64,000 nucleotides of DNA from Micromonospora lupini str. Lupac 08 (GTDB lineage: Bacteria; Actinomycetota; Actinomycetes; Mycobacteriales; Micromonosporaceae). Positions 52,410 to 60,811 of this stretch are shown piece after piece; position 1 is the first letter of the stretch, and the number at the start of each line of letters is the position of its first letter. The position numbers and the translations under genes are program-made. Under the pieces are notes generated by a model that was not told the origin of the DNA, did no database searches, and worked only from the letters and a program-made list of their open reading frames with translations. The DNA is taken from positions 6,123,700 through 6,187,699 of the forward strand of contig NZ_HF570108.1 in assembly GCF_000297395.2 (NCBI RefSeq), read 5' to 3'.

Positions 52410-53276
52410 ATGGATCTACCTGAGGGACTTGCCTGGATACGAGGATCGGCGGTCGGCCGGGCCTGGCTGGCCACCCTCCCGACGTTGCTTGCGGAGTGCA
52501 CCGAGCGGTGGTCGCTGCGACTGGGCCCGCCCTTCCGGTACGCGTACGCCTCCCTCGCGGTCCCCGCCGACCTGCCCGACGGCACGGCGGCGGTGCTCAA
52601 GCTCCAGTTCCCGACCGAGGACAGCCAGCACGAGGCCCACGCGCTGGCCCACTGGGACGGCGACGGCGCGGTCCGGCTGCTCGCGCACGACCCGGACCGA
52701 CACGCCCTGCTGCTGGAACGCTGCCGACCTGGCACACCGCTGTACGAGCTGCCGATGGACCGGGCACTGGACGCGGCGATCGACGTGCTGCCCCGGCTCT
52801 GGCGGCCGGCCGGCGCACCGTTCACCCCGCTCGCCGAGGAGGCCGCCGGCTGGCTCGATCGGATTCCCCGGAGCTGGGAACGGACCGGCCGGCCGTACGA
52901 GCGACGACTGCTCGACGCGGCGTGCGCCCTGCTCGTCGACCTGGCGTCGAGCCAGGGCGAGCAGGTGCTCGTCAACCAGGACCTGCACGCCGGCAACGTG
53001 CTCGCCGCCGACCGCGAGCCATGGCTGGTGATCGACCCGAAGCCACTGAGCGGCGAGCGGGAGTTCTCGGTCGTACCGCTTGTACGCGGTCAGGAGCTGG
53101 GCCACTCGCCGGCCGCCGTCCGGCACCGGCTCGACCGGCTCAGCGCGGAACTGGTGCTGGACGCCGAGCGGGTACGGGGTTGGACGATCGGCCACACGAT
53201 GGCCTGGAGCATCGACGGGGACGTCGTCTTCCCGCACCAGATCGAGACCGTGCGCTGGCTGCTCGACGGCGAGTAA
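52410..53276 (+). CDS. APH(6)-type aminoglycoside / hydroxyurea kinase family protein
   Basis: 288 residues opening MDLPEGLAW. The layout WLATLPTLLAECTERWSLRLG, AAVLKLQFPTEDSQHEAHAL, GDGAVRLLAHDPDRHALLLERC and the catalytic NQDLHAGNVLA with VIDPK matches the family of streptomycin 6-phosphotransferases and hydroxyurea kinases. The catalytic Asp is kept although the preceding His is replaced. Substrate is unproven. An ATG at 52392 is an alternative start; AGGA eight bases before 52410 favours the shorter one. Confidence 0.86.
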   Translation: MDLPEGLAWIRGSAVGRAWLATLPTLLAECTERWSLRLGPPFRYAYASLAVPADLPDGTAAVLKLQFPTEDSQHEAHALAHWDGDGAVRLLAHDPDRHALLLERCRPGTPLYELPMDRALDAAIDVLPRLWRPAGAPFTPLAEEAAGWLDRIPRSWERTGRPYERRLLDAACALLVDLASSQGEQVLVNQDLHAGNVLAADREPWLVIDPKPLSGEREFSVVPLVRGQELGHSPAAVRHRLDRLSAELVLDAERVRGWTIGHTMAWSIDGDVVFPHQIETVRWLLDGE

Positions 53277-53290
53277 CCTCCGACGGTGGT

Positions 53291-54100
53291 TCAGGCGGGT
53301 TGGCAGGTGCGGCACCAGTAGAGGTTGCGGCCGGCCAGTTCGCCCCGGCTGACCTCGGTGCCGCAGACGTGGCAGAGCCCACCGGCGCGGCGGTAGACGT
53401 ACACCTCGCCGCCGTGGCGGTCGACCCGCGGCGGTCGCCCCATCACCTCTGGCAGGTGCACGTCGCGGACCGTGTCGATCCGCCCCTGCCGCAGAGCGAG
53501 GCGCATCAACTCGACCAGGTCGACCCAGAGCGCGTCCCAACCGGCGCGGGTCAGGTTGCGGCCCGGCATGGTCGGCGACAACCCGGCCCGGAACAGCGCC
53601 TCGGTGACGAAGATCAGCCCGGTGCCGGCCACCACCGACTGGTCCAGCAGCAGCGCCGCGAGGGGCGTCGGGCTGCGGGAGATCCGGGCGTACGCCCGCT
53701 CGGGGTCGGCGTCGGCACGCAGCGGATCCGGCCCGAGGCGCTCGCGCAGGGCGGTGACCTCGGGCGGGGTGAACAGCTCGCAGGCGGTGGGTCCGCGCAG
53801 GTCGAGCCAGTGCCGGTCACTGGCCAGCCGCAGCCGGAGCTGGCCGACCGGATCGGGCGGCGTCCCCGGCCCGTCGGTGAACTTCCCGTACAGGCCGAGG
53901 TGCACGTGCAGGGTCAGCTCGTCGGCGTAGTGGTGCAGGAGATGCTTGCCGTACGCCTCGGTGCCCTCCAGGACGGTGCCGGAGAGTCGGGCGGCTCCCT
54001 CGGCGAAGCGGCCCTGCGGGCTCGCGGCGTGCAGCTTGTCCCCGGCGAACAACTCGGCGTGCCGGGCCGCCAGGCGATGAATCGTGTGTCCCTCTGGCAC
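53291..54100 (-). CDS. Fpg/Nei-family DNA glycosylase (endonuclease VIII type)
   Basis: 269 residues. The mature N terminus must be Pro, the Schiff-base nucleophile, and the next residues PEGHTIHRLA fit exactly if GTG 54100 is the start; the upstream TTG (54109) would bury the Pro. The helix-two-turn-helix is followed by a zinc finger CHVCGTEV...WCRTCQ. PEGH, not PELP, points to the Nei/Nei2 branch that removes oxidised pyrimidines and cleaves abasic sites. It is convergent with the APH-type gene. Confidence 0.92.
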   Translation of the reverse strand: MPEGHTIHRLAARHAELFAGDKLHAASPQGRFAEGAARLSGTVLEGTEAYGKHLLHHYADELTLHVHLGLYGKFTDGPGTPPDPVGQLRLRLASDRHWLDLRGPTACELFTPPEVTALRERLGPDPLRADADPERAYARISRSPTPLAALLLDQSVVAGTGLIFVTEALFRAGLSPTMPGRNLTRAGWDALWVDLVELMRLALRQGRIDTVRDVHLPEVMGRPPRVDRHGGEVYVYRRAGGLCHVCGTEVSRGELAGRNLYWCRTCQPA

Positions 54101-54188
54101 GGGTGCCAAGGATAGCCAGCGCGGCGAGCACGACCGGCGGGGCGCGGCCGGTCAGTCCCGCCGGTCGCGTTGATCACCGCGGGCGCGT

Positions 54189-54265
54189 TGATCGACTCGC
54201 GTTCCTGCAAACCGGGGTGTCGCGGTGGGCGGGACACCCCCGTTTGCAGGAAGGCGAGTGGATCA
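54189..54265. repeat. Dispersed palindromic element, 77-bp family, copy C
   Basis: The best-preserved copy: arms of about 33 bases from TGATCGACTCG to GGGGTGTC (left) pair with GACACCCC to CGAGTGGATCA (right) with three mismatches and an 11-nt loop. It lies in the 333-bp gap between the nei-type gene and the disordered membrane protein. Confidence 0.9.
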
Positions 54266-54433
54266 CGGGCGAGTGGGCACGGCAAGCGGCGGCGCGGCGG
54301 CGGGCCGGGCACGGGCTTGCTGGGCCGTACCCGGGATTGGTGTCAGGAAACGCCCAGGTGGGTATTTCCGGGTCGTACCGCGTGGGTGCCACCCGTTTTC
54401 GTCGGCCACCACGCATTAATCAGGAGGTGTGTA

Positions 54434-55297
54434 GTGGTCAGGATTCCTTCGCTGTCCCGCCGGTCCGAGCCGGCGCCGACGCGGGACGAGAACCTCGACG
54501 GCCGCGTCGACGGCCGTGACACCCCGGTCGCCGACCGGGACAGCAGCACGACGGTCACCGACACGGGCCGGTCCGACGACGTCACCGGCCGACCGGTGGT
54601 AACCGACCGGGACGCCGACCAGACGACGTACCGCAGCACCACGGCGACCGACGACCAGGCCGGCGCGGCCGAGCGGCGTGCCGCGGAGCGCGCGGCCGTG
54701 GCCCGAGCCGCCACCGCCCGCCCGCTGGAGGGCGACTCCCGGCCCGGCGCCACCCGCCCGGCCAGCGTCGCGGCGACCGCCCCGACCGTCGACCGCACCG
54801 CCGAGCGCGACACCGATGTCGACCGGGACCGCACGACCGGACGCCCCGAGCGCGACACGGGCCTCGATCGGACGTCCGGGCGGCCCGACCCGACGGACCG
54901 CGTCGTCACCGACCGCCCGGTCGACCCGACGCCCGGTCACACCGAGCCGGAGCCGCCGGTGACGCGCGGTCCGAAGCCACGGGCCAGCCTGCTCGCGACC
55001 CTCGGCCTCATCGTCTCCGTCGCCGGTGCGCTGTTCGTGCTGACCGGCACCCTGGCCGGGTACGGCATCGGGCTCGGCGCGTTCGGCGCGGTGCTCGCGG
55101 TGCTCGGGCTGATGGCCACCCGCCGCCGGCACGTCGCCGGCAAGACCGACGCGCTGTTCGGCGTGCTCATCGGTCTCGCGGCGGTGGTGATCGGCGTGCT
55201 GGCGATGACCGGTCAGTTCGACTGGCCGACCACCGACGGCGACTGGGTGCCGCGCTTCCGGGAGTGGCTTGACTCACAGTTTGTGGACCGTTTCTAG
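54434..55297 (+). CDS. Membrane protein with long charged disordered N-terminal region
   Basis: 287 residues. Residues 1-180 are low-complexity, dominated by Asp, Arg, Thr and Pro in TDR/DRD patterns, and predicted disordered. Three hydrophobic helices follow (about 186-208, 210-227 and 241-261), then an acidic/aromatic tail ending WLDSQFVDRF. Unrecognised family. GGAGG six bases before GTG 54434 fixes the start. The charged region may bind nucleic acid or other proteins, but nothing specific can be inferred. Confidence 0.72.
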   Translation: MVRIPSLSRRSEPAPTRDENLDGRVDGRDTPVADRDSSTTVTDTGRSDDVTGRPVVTDRDADQTTYRSTTATDDQAGAAERRAAERAAVARAATARPLEGDSRPGATRPASVAATAPTVDRTAERDTDVDRDRTTGRPERDTGLDRTSGRPDPTDRVVTDRPVDPTPGHTEPEPPVTRGPKPRASLLATLGLIVSVAGALFVLTGTLAGYGIGLGAFGAVLAVLGLMATRRRHVAGKTDALFGVLIGLAAVVIGVLAMTGQFDWPTTDGDWVPRFREWLDSQFVDRF

Positions 55298-55394
55298 CGG
55301 GCACTGTTCCGCTCGCCGGTGATGCACCGGCGAAAGACCCGGCGGTTCGCCGGCAGCCCGACCACCCGGTGGTTCACCGGCCGGGCGACACCCT

Positions 55395-55423
55395 TTCAGG
55401 GGCGGCGGTTCGCCGCCCCTGAA
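55395..55423 (+). terminator. Perfect 13-bp hairpin after the disordered membrane protein gene
   Basis: TTCAGGGGCGGCG (55395-55407) pairs exactly with CGCCGCCCCTGAA (55411-55423) around GTT. It lies about 100 bases after the stop. Confidence 0.75.
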
Positions 55424-55548
55424 GTGTGTCCGGGGCCTGGCAGCTCCCGGTAGGGGACGGCTCGCCGCCCTGCAACGAGACACCTCCGGAGCAGCGCCGG
55501 CCCGGCCGTCCTCCGCATCCCGCCGCCCTGTGCGCCGCGCCGGCCTCG

Positions 55549-55633
55549 GCGGCCCGCCGTCGTCTGCGGCCCGCCGACCCCTATGGCCCGCCGACCTCTG
55601 CGGTCCGCCGTCGCCTGCGCCTCGCCGGCACCT
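55549..55633. repeat. Five tandem 17-bp repeats
   Basis: Units such as GCGGCCCGCCGTCGTCT, GCGGCCCGCCGACCCCT and ATGGCCCGCCGACCTCT run head to tail with exact 17-bp spacing but base drift. They are non-coding and end 40 bp before the 71-bp-family palindrome. Confidence 0.75.
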
Positions 55634-55672
55634 ACGACCCACAGCCCCTGCGGCTCGCCGTCCCCGCGGCGG

Positions 55673-55747
55673 GCCCTTTGCTCTGCTTCACCCCACGCAC
55701 CACCGCACGACGTTCACCGTTGCGTCCGTTGAAGCAGAGCAAAGGCC
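55673..55747. repeat. Dispersed palindromic element, 71-bp core family, copy 2
   Basis: Left GCCCTTTGCTCTGCTTCA (55673-55690) and right TGAAGCAGAGCAAAGGCC (55730-55747). The CCTTT-to-AAAGG core spans 55675-55745, 71 bp, the same as copy 1 at 6373-6443, while the loop sequences differ. It lies in the 681-bp gene-free stretch before ddaH. Confidence 0.85.
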
Positions 55748-55978
55748 GCGCACCAGGCCCATGGTGGCGGGTGGCCGGCCGTGGCCCGGAACACGAATCC
55801 CGGTGCACGTAGCCCTCGACGCAACGATTCGCAGCTGCACACCGCTCAGACGCAACGAATGTTCGGTCTGCGCAACTCTCGGTGGTGGATCCTGCCGCTG
55901 GGGCCGCATAGCGTTGAGCAACGGCGCCAGCCCGTGGGCCACGGAGGCCGGGCGCGCCCGACCCCTGGGAGCAGGACA

Positions 55979-56800
55979 ATGACGATGGACGCCACCAGCC
56001 AGCGCCTGTTGATGTGCCGGCCGACGTACTTCGCCGTCGACTACGCGATCAACCCGTGGATGGACCCGAGCGCGCCTGTCGACGCCGCGCTCGCCGTCCG
56101 CCAGTGGGAGCAGCTGCGCCAGACGTACCTTGACCTGGGCCACACCGTCGAGGAGATCACTCCGGTGCCCGGCCTGCCCGACATGGTCTTCGCCGCCAAC
56201 GGCGGCACCGTGATCGACGGCAAGGCGATGGCCGTGCAGTTCCGCGACCCGCAGCGCGCCGACGAGGCGCCGGCCTACCGGGCCTGGTTCGAGGCCGCAG
56301 GCTTCGAGATGTACGACCCGAAGCACGTAAACGAGGGCGAGGGCGACGTCCTGCTGGCCGGCGACCACCTGCTGGCCGGCACCGGCTTCCGGACGGCGCA
56401 CGCCGCGCACGCCCAGTTGCAGGAGGTCTTCGGCTACCCGGTGATCACCATGCAGCTCGTCGACCCGCGCTTCTACCACCTGGACACCGCGCTGACAGTG
56501 CTCGACGAGCGGACCGTGGCGTACCTGCCGGAGGCGTTCTCGCCCGGCAGCCAGGCCGTGCTGCGCCGGCTCTTCCCCGACGCGGTGCACGCCACCATGG
56601 CCGACGCCGAGGTGCTGGGGCTGAACGCGGTAAGCGACGGACGGCACGTCGTGCTGCCGGCGCAGGCCACCGACCTGGCCGCCAAGCTGCGCGACCGGGG
56701 CTACGAGACCATCGGGGTCGACCTGTCCGAGCTACGTAAGGCCGGCGGCGGACCGAAGTGCTGCACGCTGCGACTCCGTCAGGGAAAGGCAAGCAAGTGA
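55979..56800 (+). CDS. ddaH: Dimethylarginine dimethylaminohydrolase-like amidinohydrolase
   Basis: 273 residues of the pentein superfamily. Residues matching the DDAH catalytic set are the early substrate segment CRPTYFAVDYAINPWM, EGEGDVLLAGDHLLAG, the His in RFYHLDTALTVL, and the C-terminal nucleophile Cys in GGGPKCCTLRL. DDAH hydrolyses methylated arginines to citrulline. The stop overlaps the rocD start as GTGA, coupling arginine-derivative breakdown with ornithine use. GGGAG/AGGA precedes the ATG at 55979. Confidence 0.87.
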   Translation: MTMDATSQRLLMCRPTYFAVDYAINPWMDPSAPVDAALAVRQWEQLRQTYLDLGHTVEEITPVPGLPDMVFAANGGTVIDGKAMAVQFRDPQRADEAPAYRAWFEAAGFEMYDPKHVNEGEGDVLLAGDHLLAGTGFRTAHAAHAQLQEVFGYPVITMQLVDPRFYHLDTALTVLDERTVAYLPEAFSPGSQAVLRRLFPDAVHATMADAEVLGLNAVSDGRHVVLPAQATDLAAKLRDRGYETIGVDLSELRKAGGGPKCCTLRLRQGKASK

Positions 56801-58014
56801 TCGTGGATGACAAGCTGCGTACGCCGGGAGCGGTCCGGGACGCCGAGCGCTGGACGGCGCACAACTACCACCCGCTGCCGGTGGTGATCTCGTCCGCCGA
56901 GGGCGCGTGGCTCACCGACGTGGACGGCAAGCGCTACCTGGACTGCCTGGCCGGCTACTCGGCGCTGAACTTCGGTCACCGGCACCCGCAGCTCATCGCC
57001 GCCGCGCACGCCCAACTGGACCGGCTCACGCTTACCAGCCGCGCGTTCATCCACGACCAGTTCGCCGACTTCTGCCGCGAGCTGGCCGAGCTGTGCGGCA
57101 AGGACCTCGTGCTGCCGATGAACACCGGCGCCGAGGCGGTGGAGACCGGGATCAAGGTGGCCCGCAAATGGGGCTACCAGGTCAAGGGCGTCACCCCGGG
57201 CCAGGCCAACATCGTGGTCGCCGAGGGCAACTTCCACGGCCGGACGACCACCATCGTCAGCTTCTCCACCGACGAGGACGCCCGCGCCAACTTCGGGCCG
57301 TACACCCCGGGCTTCACTGTCGTGCCGTACGGCGACCTGGACGCGCTGACCGCCGCGATCGACGAGAACACGGTGGCCGTGCTGCTGGAGCCGATCCAGG
57401 GCGAGCAGGGCGTGGTGGTGCCGCCGGAGGGTTACCTGCCCGGCGTACGCCGGGTCTGCACCGAGCGTGACGTGCTGTTCATCGCCGACGAGATCCAGTC
57501 GGGTCTGGGGCGTACCGGTCGGACGTTCGCCTGTGACCACGAGGACGTCGTGCCGGACATGTACCTGCTGGGCAAGGCGCTCGGCGGCGGCATCGTGCCG
57601 GTGTCCGCGGTGGCCGCGAACGCCGACGTGCTCGGCGTTCTCAAACCCGGCCAGCACGGCTCCACCTTCGGCGGCAACCCCCTCGCCTGCGCGGTGGCCA
57701 TCGAGGTCGTCCGGCTGCTGGCCACCGGCGAGTTCCAGCGTCGTTCGGCCGAGCTGGGCGAGCGGCTGCGGGCCGGCCTGGAGGGGCTGGTCGGCAAGGG
57801 CCTCGTCGGGGTGCGCGTCCGTGGCCTGTGGGCCGGTCTGGACATCGACCCGGCGCTGATGAGCGGGCGGGAGGCGTGCGAGCGGCTCGCCGAGCGCGGC
57901 GTGCTCGCCAAGGACACCCACGGCTCCACCATCCGGCTCGCCCCACCGCTGGTGATCACCGAAGAGGAGATCGACCTCGCGGTGGCGCAGCTCGCGGCGG
58001 TGCTGGCCGGCTGA
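56797..58014 (+). CDS. rocD: Ornithine aminotransferase
   Basis: 405 residues, class III PLP aminotransferase transferring the delta-amino group of ornithine to 2-oxoglutarate. Features: LAGYSALNFGHRHPQL, NTGAEAVETGIKVARKWGY, FHGRTTTIVSFS, the DEIQSGLGRTG segment and the PLP lysine in LLGKALGGG. The start GTG 56797 overlaps the ddaH stop. The pair feeds arginine-derived nitrogen and carbon toward glutamate. Confidence 0.95.
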   Translation: MIVDDKLRTPGAVRDAERWTAHNYHPLPVVISSAEGAWLTDVDGKRYLDCLAGYSALNFGHRHPQLIAAAHAQLDRLTLTSRAFIHDQFADFCRELAELCGKDLVLPMNTGAEAVETGIKVARKWGYQVKGVTPGQANIVVAEGNFHGRTTTIVSFSTDEDARANFGPYTPGFTVVPYGDLDALTAAIDENTVAVLLEPIQGEQGVVVPPEGYLPGVRRVCTERDVLFIADEIQSGLGRTGRTFACDHEDVVPDMYLLGKALGGGIVPVSAVAANADVLGVLKPGQHGSTFGGNPLACAVAIEVVRLLATGEFQRRSAELGERLRAGLEGLVGKGLVGVRVRGLWAGLDIDPALMSGREACERLAERGVLAKDTHGSTIRLAPPLVITEEEIDLAVAQLAAVLAG

Positions 58015-58029
58015 CGCGGCAGCGACAGG

Positions 58030-58061
58030 AGGCGGGCGTCGGGGTTCCGACGCCCGCCTTT
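58030..58061 (+). terminator. 13-bp hairpin with short T-run after rocD
   Basis: AGGCGGGCGTCGG (58030-58042) pairs exactly with CCGACGCCCGCCT (58047-58059) around GGTT, followed by TTT. It may also act on the convergent FHA gene. Confidence 0.87.
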
Positions 58062-58065
58062 CCCG

Positions 58066-59220
58066 TCAGGGGCGGGGCAGGCGCATGGCCATCGTCGGGG
58101 CCTCGGCCATCACCGAGGTGGGGGTGAACGGGGCGCCGGTGGGCAGCTCCTCGGCACGGCCGATCTGCACCCCCGGGTACAGCTCGATCATGTCGTTCTC
58201 ACCCAGCACCCGGGACTGCTGCGGCGCCAGGGGAATCCGGTCCGCCTCGTTCATCGACCCGGCCGGGCGGATACCGGAGCCGTTGGTGCTGACGTCGGTC
58301 ACGATGACCTCGCCGACCCGCAGCTCGAAGCGGACGTGACCACGGCTGATCCACCGCCGGGCCTCGTCGTTGAGCCACTGACCGAGCATGATCCCGCCGT
58401 CCTGCTCGGGCGCCCGGCCGGCCACGATCGGCTGCTCCTCGCTCAGCACGAACCGCCGCCGGACCAGGCCGCCGACGCGCACCGCGAGCACCTCCGTACG
58501 CGGACGCGGGCCGCCGTCACCGAGACGCGCGCCGTGTCGGGGGCAGGTCGGTACGCCGTTGCGCAGCGAGGGCGGGGGCTGTGCGGCCGGGCTGCGGTCG
58601 GCACCCCCGGCCAGGTCGGCGAAGGCGCCACCCCCACCACCGCCGCCGAACAACGCGCAGCCCGACTCCGGGCAGCGCCACTGCCGGGCCAGCAGCTTCG
58701 CCCCGGTCGGCGAACGCGTGCCGGCGACCGGGGCGTGCCCGCCACCGACGTGCGCGATGAACACCGGCCCACCGGCGCCCGGCACCGGAGCGACCACCCG
58801 GCCGGGCTGTTCGACCAGCCAGGGGAACCGCCCGCGCAGCCCGTCGAAGCGGACCCGGCTGAGCACCGGCAGACCGAGCAGGTCGGCGACCTCCAGCATC
58901 CGGTCACCCGGATTGTCGAGCACCTCGACGAGGCCGTCGTCGGCCCAGCGGCGAACGACCATCCGCTCGTTGGAGGTCAGGTCGGCGTCCGAGAGCAGCG
59001 CGCGGTGCACCACGGCGTACACCTGGACGCTGTCCTCCTCCAGTTCGCGGGAGAGCGCGTCGATGACCATGCCGAGGCGCAGCAGGCTCGCCGGCCGGCC
59101 GCCGTCGATGTCCTGGTAGCGGATGATCTCGGCCAGGTCGAGCACCGCGCGGGCCAGCGACGGGTCGGTGCAGACCCGCCCCTCGATGGCGTCCAGAACC
59201 TTGCTGATCTCGAATCTCAT
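58066..59220 (-). CDS. FHA-domain protein
   Basis: 384 residues. The N-terminal ~130 residues (MRFEISKVLDAIEGRVCTD onward) are helical. The middle contains Cys/His pairs (CPESGC and CPRHG) that could bind zinc, separated by a Gly-rich linker. The C-terminal FHA domain (about 265-370) shows GRAP, WISRGHVRFEL, VTDVSTNGSGI and NDMIELYPGV, fitting phosphothreonine recognition downstream of Ser/Thr kinases. The ATG at 59220 overlaps the pterin dehydratase stop by four bases. The signalling partner is not in the window. Confidence 0.87.
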   Translation of the reverse strand: MRFEISKVLDAIEGRVCTDPSLARAVLDLAEIIRYQDIDGGRPASLLRLGMVIDALSRELEEDSVQVYAVVHRALLSDADLTSNERMVVRRWADDGLVEVLDNPGDRMLEVADLLGLPVLSRVRFDGLRGRFPWLVEQPGRVVAPVPGAGGPVFIAHVGGGHAPVAGTRSPTGAKLLARQWRCPESGCALFGGGGGGGAFADLAGGADRSPAAQPPPSLRNGVPTCPRHGARLGDGGPRPRTEVLAVRVGGLVRRRFVLSEEQPIVAGRAPEQDGGIMLGQWLNDEARRWISRGHVRFELRVGEVIVTDVSTNGSGIRPAGSMNEADRIPLAPQQSRVLGENDMIELYPGVQIGRAEELPTGAPFTPTSVMAEAPTMAMRLPRP

Positions 59221-59510
59221 GCCGCACTCCGGACGATGTCGTCGATCCGCCGGGCCAGCTCGATGTCCCGGTGGGTGACCCCGCCGGCCGAGTGCGTGAC
59301 ACAGCGGAAGGTCAGGGTCCGCCATCGGATGTCGATGTCGGGATGGTGGTCGAGCTCCTCGGCCACCGCCGCCACCCGGTCCACCACCGAGATGGCGGCC
59401 GGGAAACTGCCGAGCTGGACGGTGCGGCCGATGCCGGTCGGGTCACCCGACCAGTCGGCCAACCCGCCCAGCTCTTTTCGCACCGCGTCCGCGGTGAGCA
59501 GGTCTGCCAT
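59217..59510 (-). CDS. 4a-hydroxytetrahydrobiopterin dehydratase (PCD/DCoH)
   Basis: 97 residues with the diagnostic EELDHHPDIDIRW (catalytic His residues) and VTHRDIELARRID. It dehydrates 4a-hydroxytetrahydropterin, recycling the cofactor of aromatic amino-acid hydroxylases; bacterial copies also occur without such a hydroxylase. It is translationally coupled to the FHA protein, an unexplained pairing. The ATG is at 59510. Confidence 0.93.
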   Translation of the reverse strand: MADLLTADAVRKELGGLADWSGDPTGIGRTVQLGSFPAAISVVDRVAAVAEELDHHPDIDIRWRTLTFRCVTHSAGGVTHRDIELARRIDDIVRSAA

Positions 59511-59570
59511 GACCAGACCCTACCGGTGGCGGATCCGACGGGCGGGAGACGCCACCGGTCACGGAGACAC

Positions 59571-59604
59571 CGGCGGGGCGGCATCATCGGATGCCGCCCC
59601 GCCG
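59571..59604 (-). terminator. Perfect 14-bp hairpin after the desaturase gene
   Basis: CGGCGGGGCGGCAT (59571-59584) pairs exactly with ATGCCGCCCCGCCG (59591-59604) around CATCGG. It lies 21 bases after the desaturase stop. Confidence 0.83.
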
Positions 59605-59625
59605 ATCGGTCACACGTCGGTTCGT

Positions 59626-60678
59626 TCAGCCGCGCAGCGGCCGGCCCACGTCGTGCAGGTGGCCGAGCGCCTGCCGGTACGACTCGATCAGCCCGGTCTC
59701 CGCGTACGAGATGCCCTGCTCGACGCAGTAGGCGCGGACGATCGGCTGCGCCCGGCGCAGGTTCGCCCGGGGCATGTTCGGGAACAGGTGGTGCTCGATC
59801 TGGTAGTTGAGCCCGCCCAGCGCGGTGTCGACCAGCCGGCTGCCCCGCACGTTGCGTGAGGTCAGCACCTGCTTGCGCAGGAAGTCCAGCTCGTCCTCGG
59901 CGGTCGGCATCGGCATGCCCTTGTGGTTCGGCGCGAACGCGCAGCCCATGTAGAGGCCCCACAGCCCCTGGTGCACGGCGGCGAAGACCAGCGCCTTGCC
60001 CGGCGACATGACCGCCAACAGCAGCGCGACGTAGCCGACGGTGTGTGCGAGGAGCAGCCCGGCCTCGACCACGCGGTGCCGCATCGGGGTCGCGTACCGG
60101 CCGCTCTGCTCCCGGCCGATGATCGCCCGGATGCTCGCCACGTGCAGGCTCAGGCCCTCCAGGAAGAGCAGCGGGAAGAAGAAGTACGCCTGCCGGCTGG
60201 CCATCCAGCGGTGTGCGCCCCGGGTCTCCACGGCCTGCTCGGGAGTCCACACCAGGGCGCCCGCGCCGACGTCCGGGTCCTCGTCCTCGTGGTTAGGGTT
60301 GGCGTGGTGCCGGTTGTGCTTGTCGACCCACCAGCCGTAGCTGATCCCCACCGCCGCGTTGCCGGCGACCAGCCCCACGACCTCGCTGGGTCCGCGTCGA
60401 CGGAACATCTGGCGGTGCCCGGCGTCGTGACCGAGGAACGCGACCTGGGTGGTGGCCACCGCCATCACGGCCGCGAGCGCCACCTGCCACCAGGAGTCGC
60501 CGACCAGGAACACGGCGACCCAGCCGGCCACGAAGGCGCCGAGGGTGAGCACGAGGCGGGCAACGTACGAGGCAGGGCGCCGCTCCAGCAGGCCGGCCTG
60601 ACTGATTCGTCGGGACAACTGTGCGTAGTCACTACCCCGCCGTCGTACCGGCGGTTCCGCCACCGCTCCGAGCGCCAT
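59626..60678 (-). CDS. Membrane fatty acid desaturase
   Basis: 350 residues with four membrane helices and the three His boxes of the di-iron desaturases: HDAGHRQM, HNRHHANPN and QIEHHLFP. The last box, with QxxHH, is of the front-end / acyl-lipid type (as in the DesA3-like actinobacterial group). It introduces a double bond into acyl chains, with electrons from a ferredoxin or flavoprotein encoded elsewhere. GGGAG five bases before the ATG at 60678 sets the start and removes a spurious 30-residue extension. Confidence 0.9.
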   Translation of the reverse strand: MALGAVAEPPVRRRGSDYAQLSRRISQAGLLERRPASYVARLVLTLGAFVAGWVAVFLVGDSWWQVALAAVMAVATTQVAFLGHDAGHRQMFRRRGPSEVVGLVAGNAAVGISYGWWVDKHNRHHANPNHEDEDPDVGAGALVWTPEQAVETRGAHRWMASRQAYFFFPLLFLEGLSLHVASIRAIIGREQSGRYATPMRHRVVEAGLLLAHTVGYVALLLAVMSPGKALVFAAVHQGLWGLYMGCAFAPNHKGMPMPTAEDELDFLRKQVLTSRNVRGSRLVDTALGGLNYQIEHHLFPNMPRANLRRAQPIVRAYCVEQGISYAETGLIESYRQALGHLHDVGRPLRG

Positions 60679-60778
60679 TACTGCTCCCGTTCCGCTTGCG
60701 CCCAAACCGGGATGGTTCGGGTTCACTGTGAGTCTCCCCGCATCGATTGCGCTGAGTAACCCTGACAACCCCCGAATG

Positions 60779-60802
60779 GGGGGTAGGGCGAGCCCTACCC
60801 CC
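60779..60802 (-). terminator. 11-bp hairpin after the large membrane protein gene
   Basis: GGGGGTAGGGC (60779-60789) pairs exactly with GCCCTACCCCC (60792-60802), only two bases apart. It lies ten bases after the stop of the large membrane protein. Confidence 0.75.
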
Positions 60803-60811
60803 GGCCTCGGT

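Noticed and set aside
53291..54109. TTG start at 54109 for the Nei-type glycosylase
   Set aside because: It would place three residues before the catalytic N-terminal Pro; GTG 54100 leaves Pro as residue 2, which the chemistry requires.
55549..55633. CRISPR-like array
   Set aside because: The 17-bp units are directly contiguous with no spacers and diverge between units; no cas genes are in the window.
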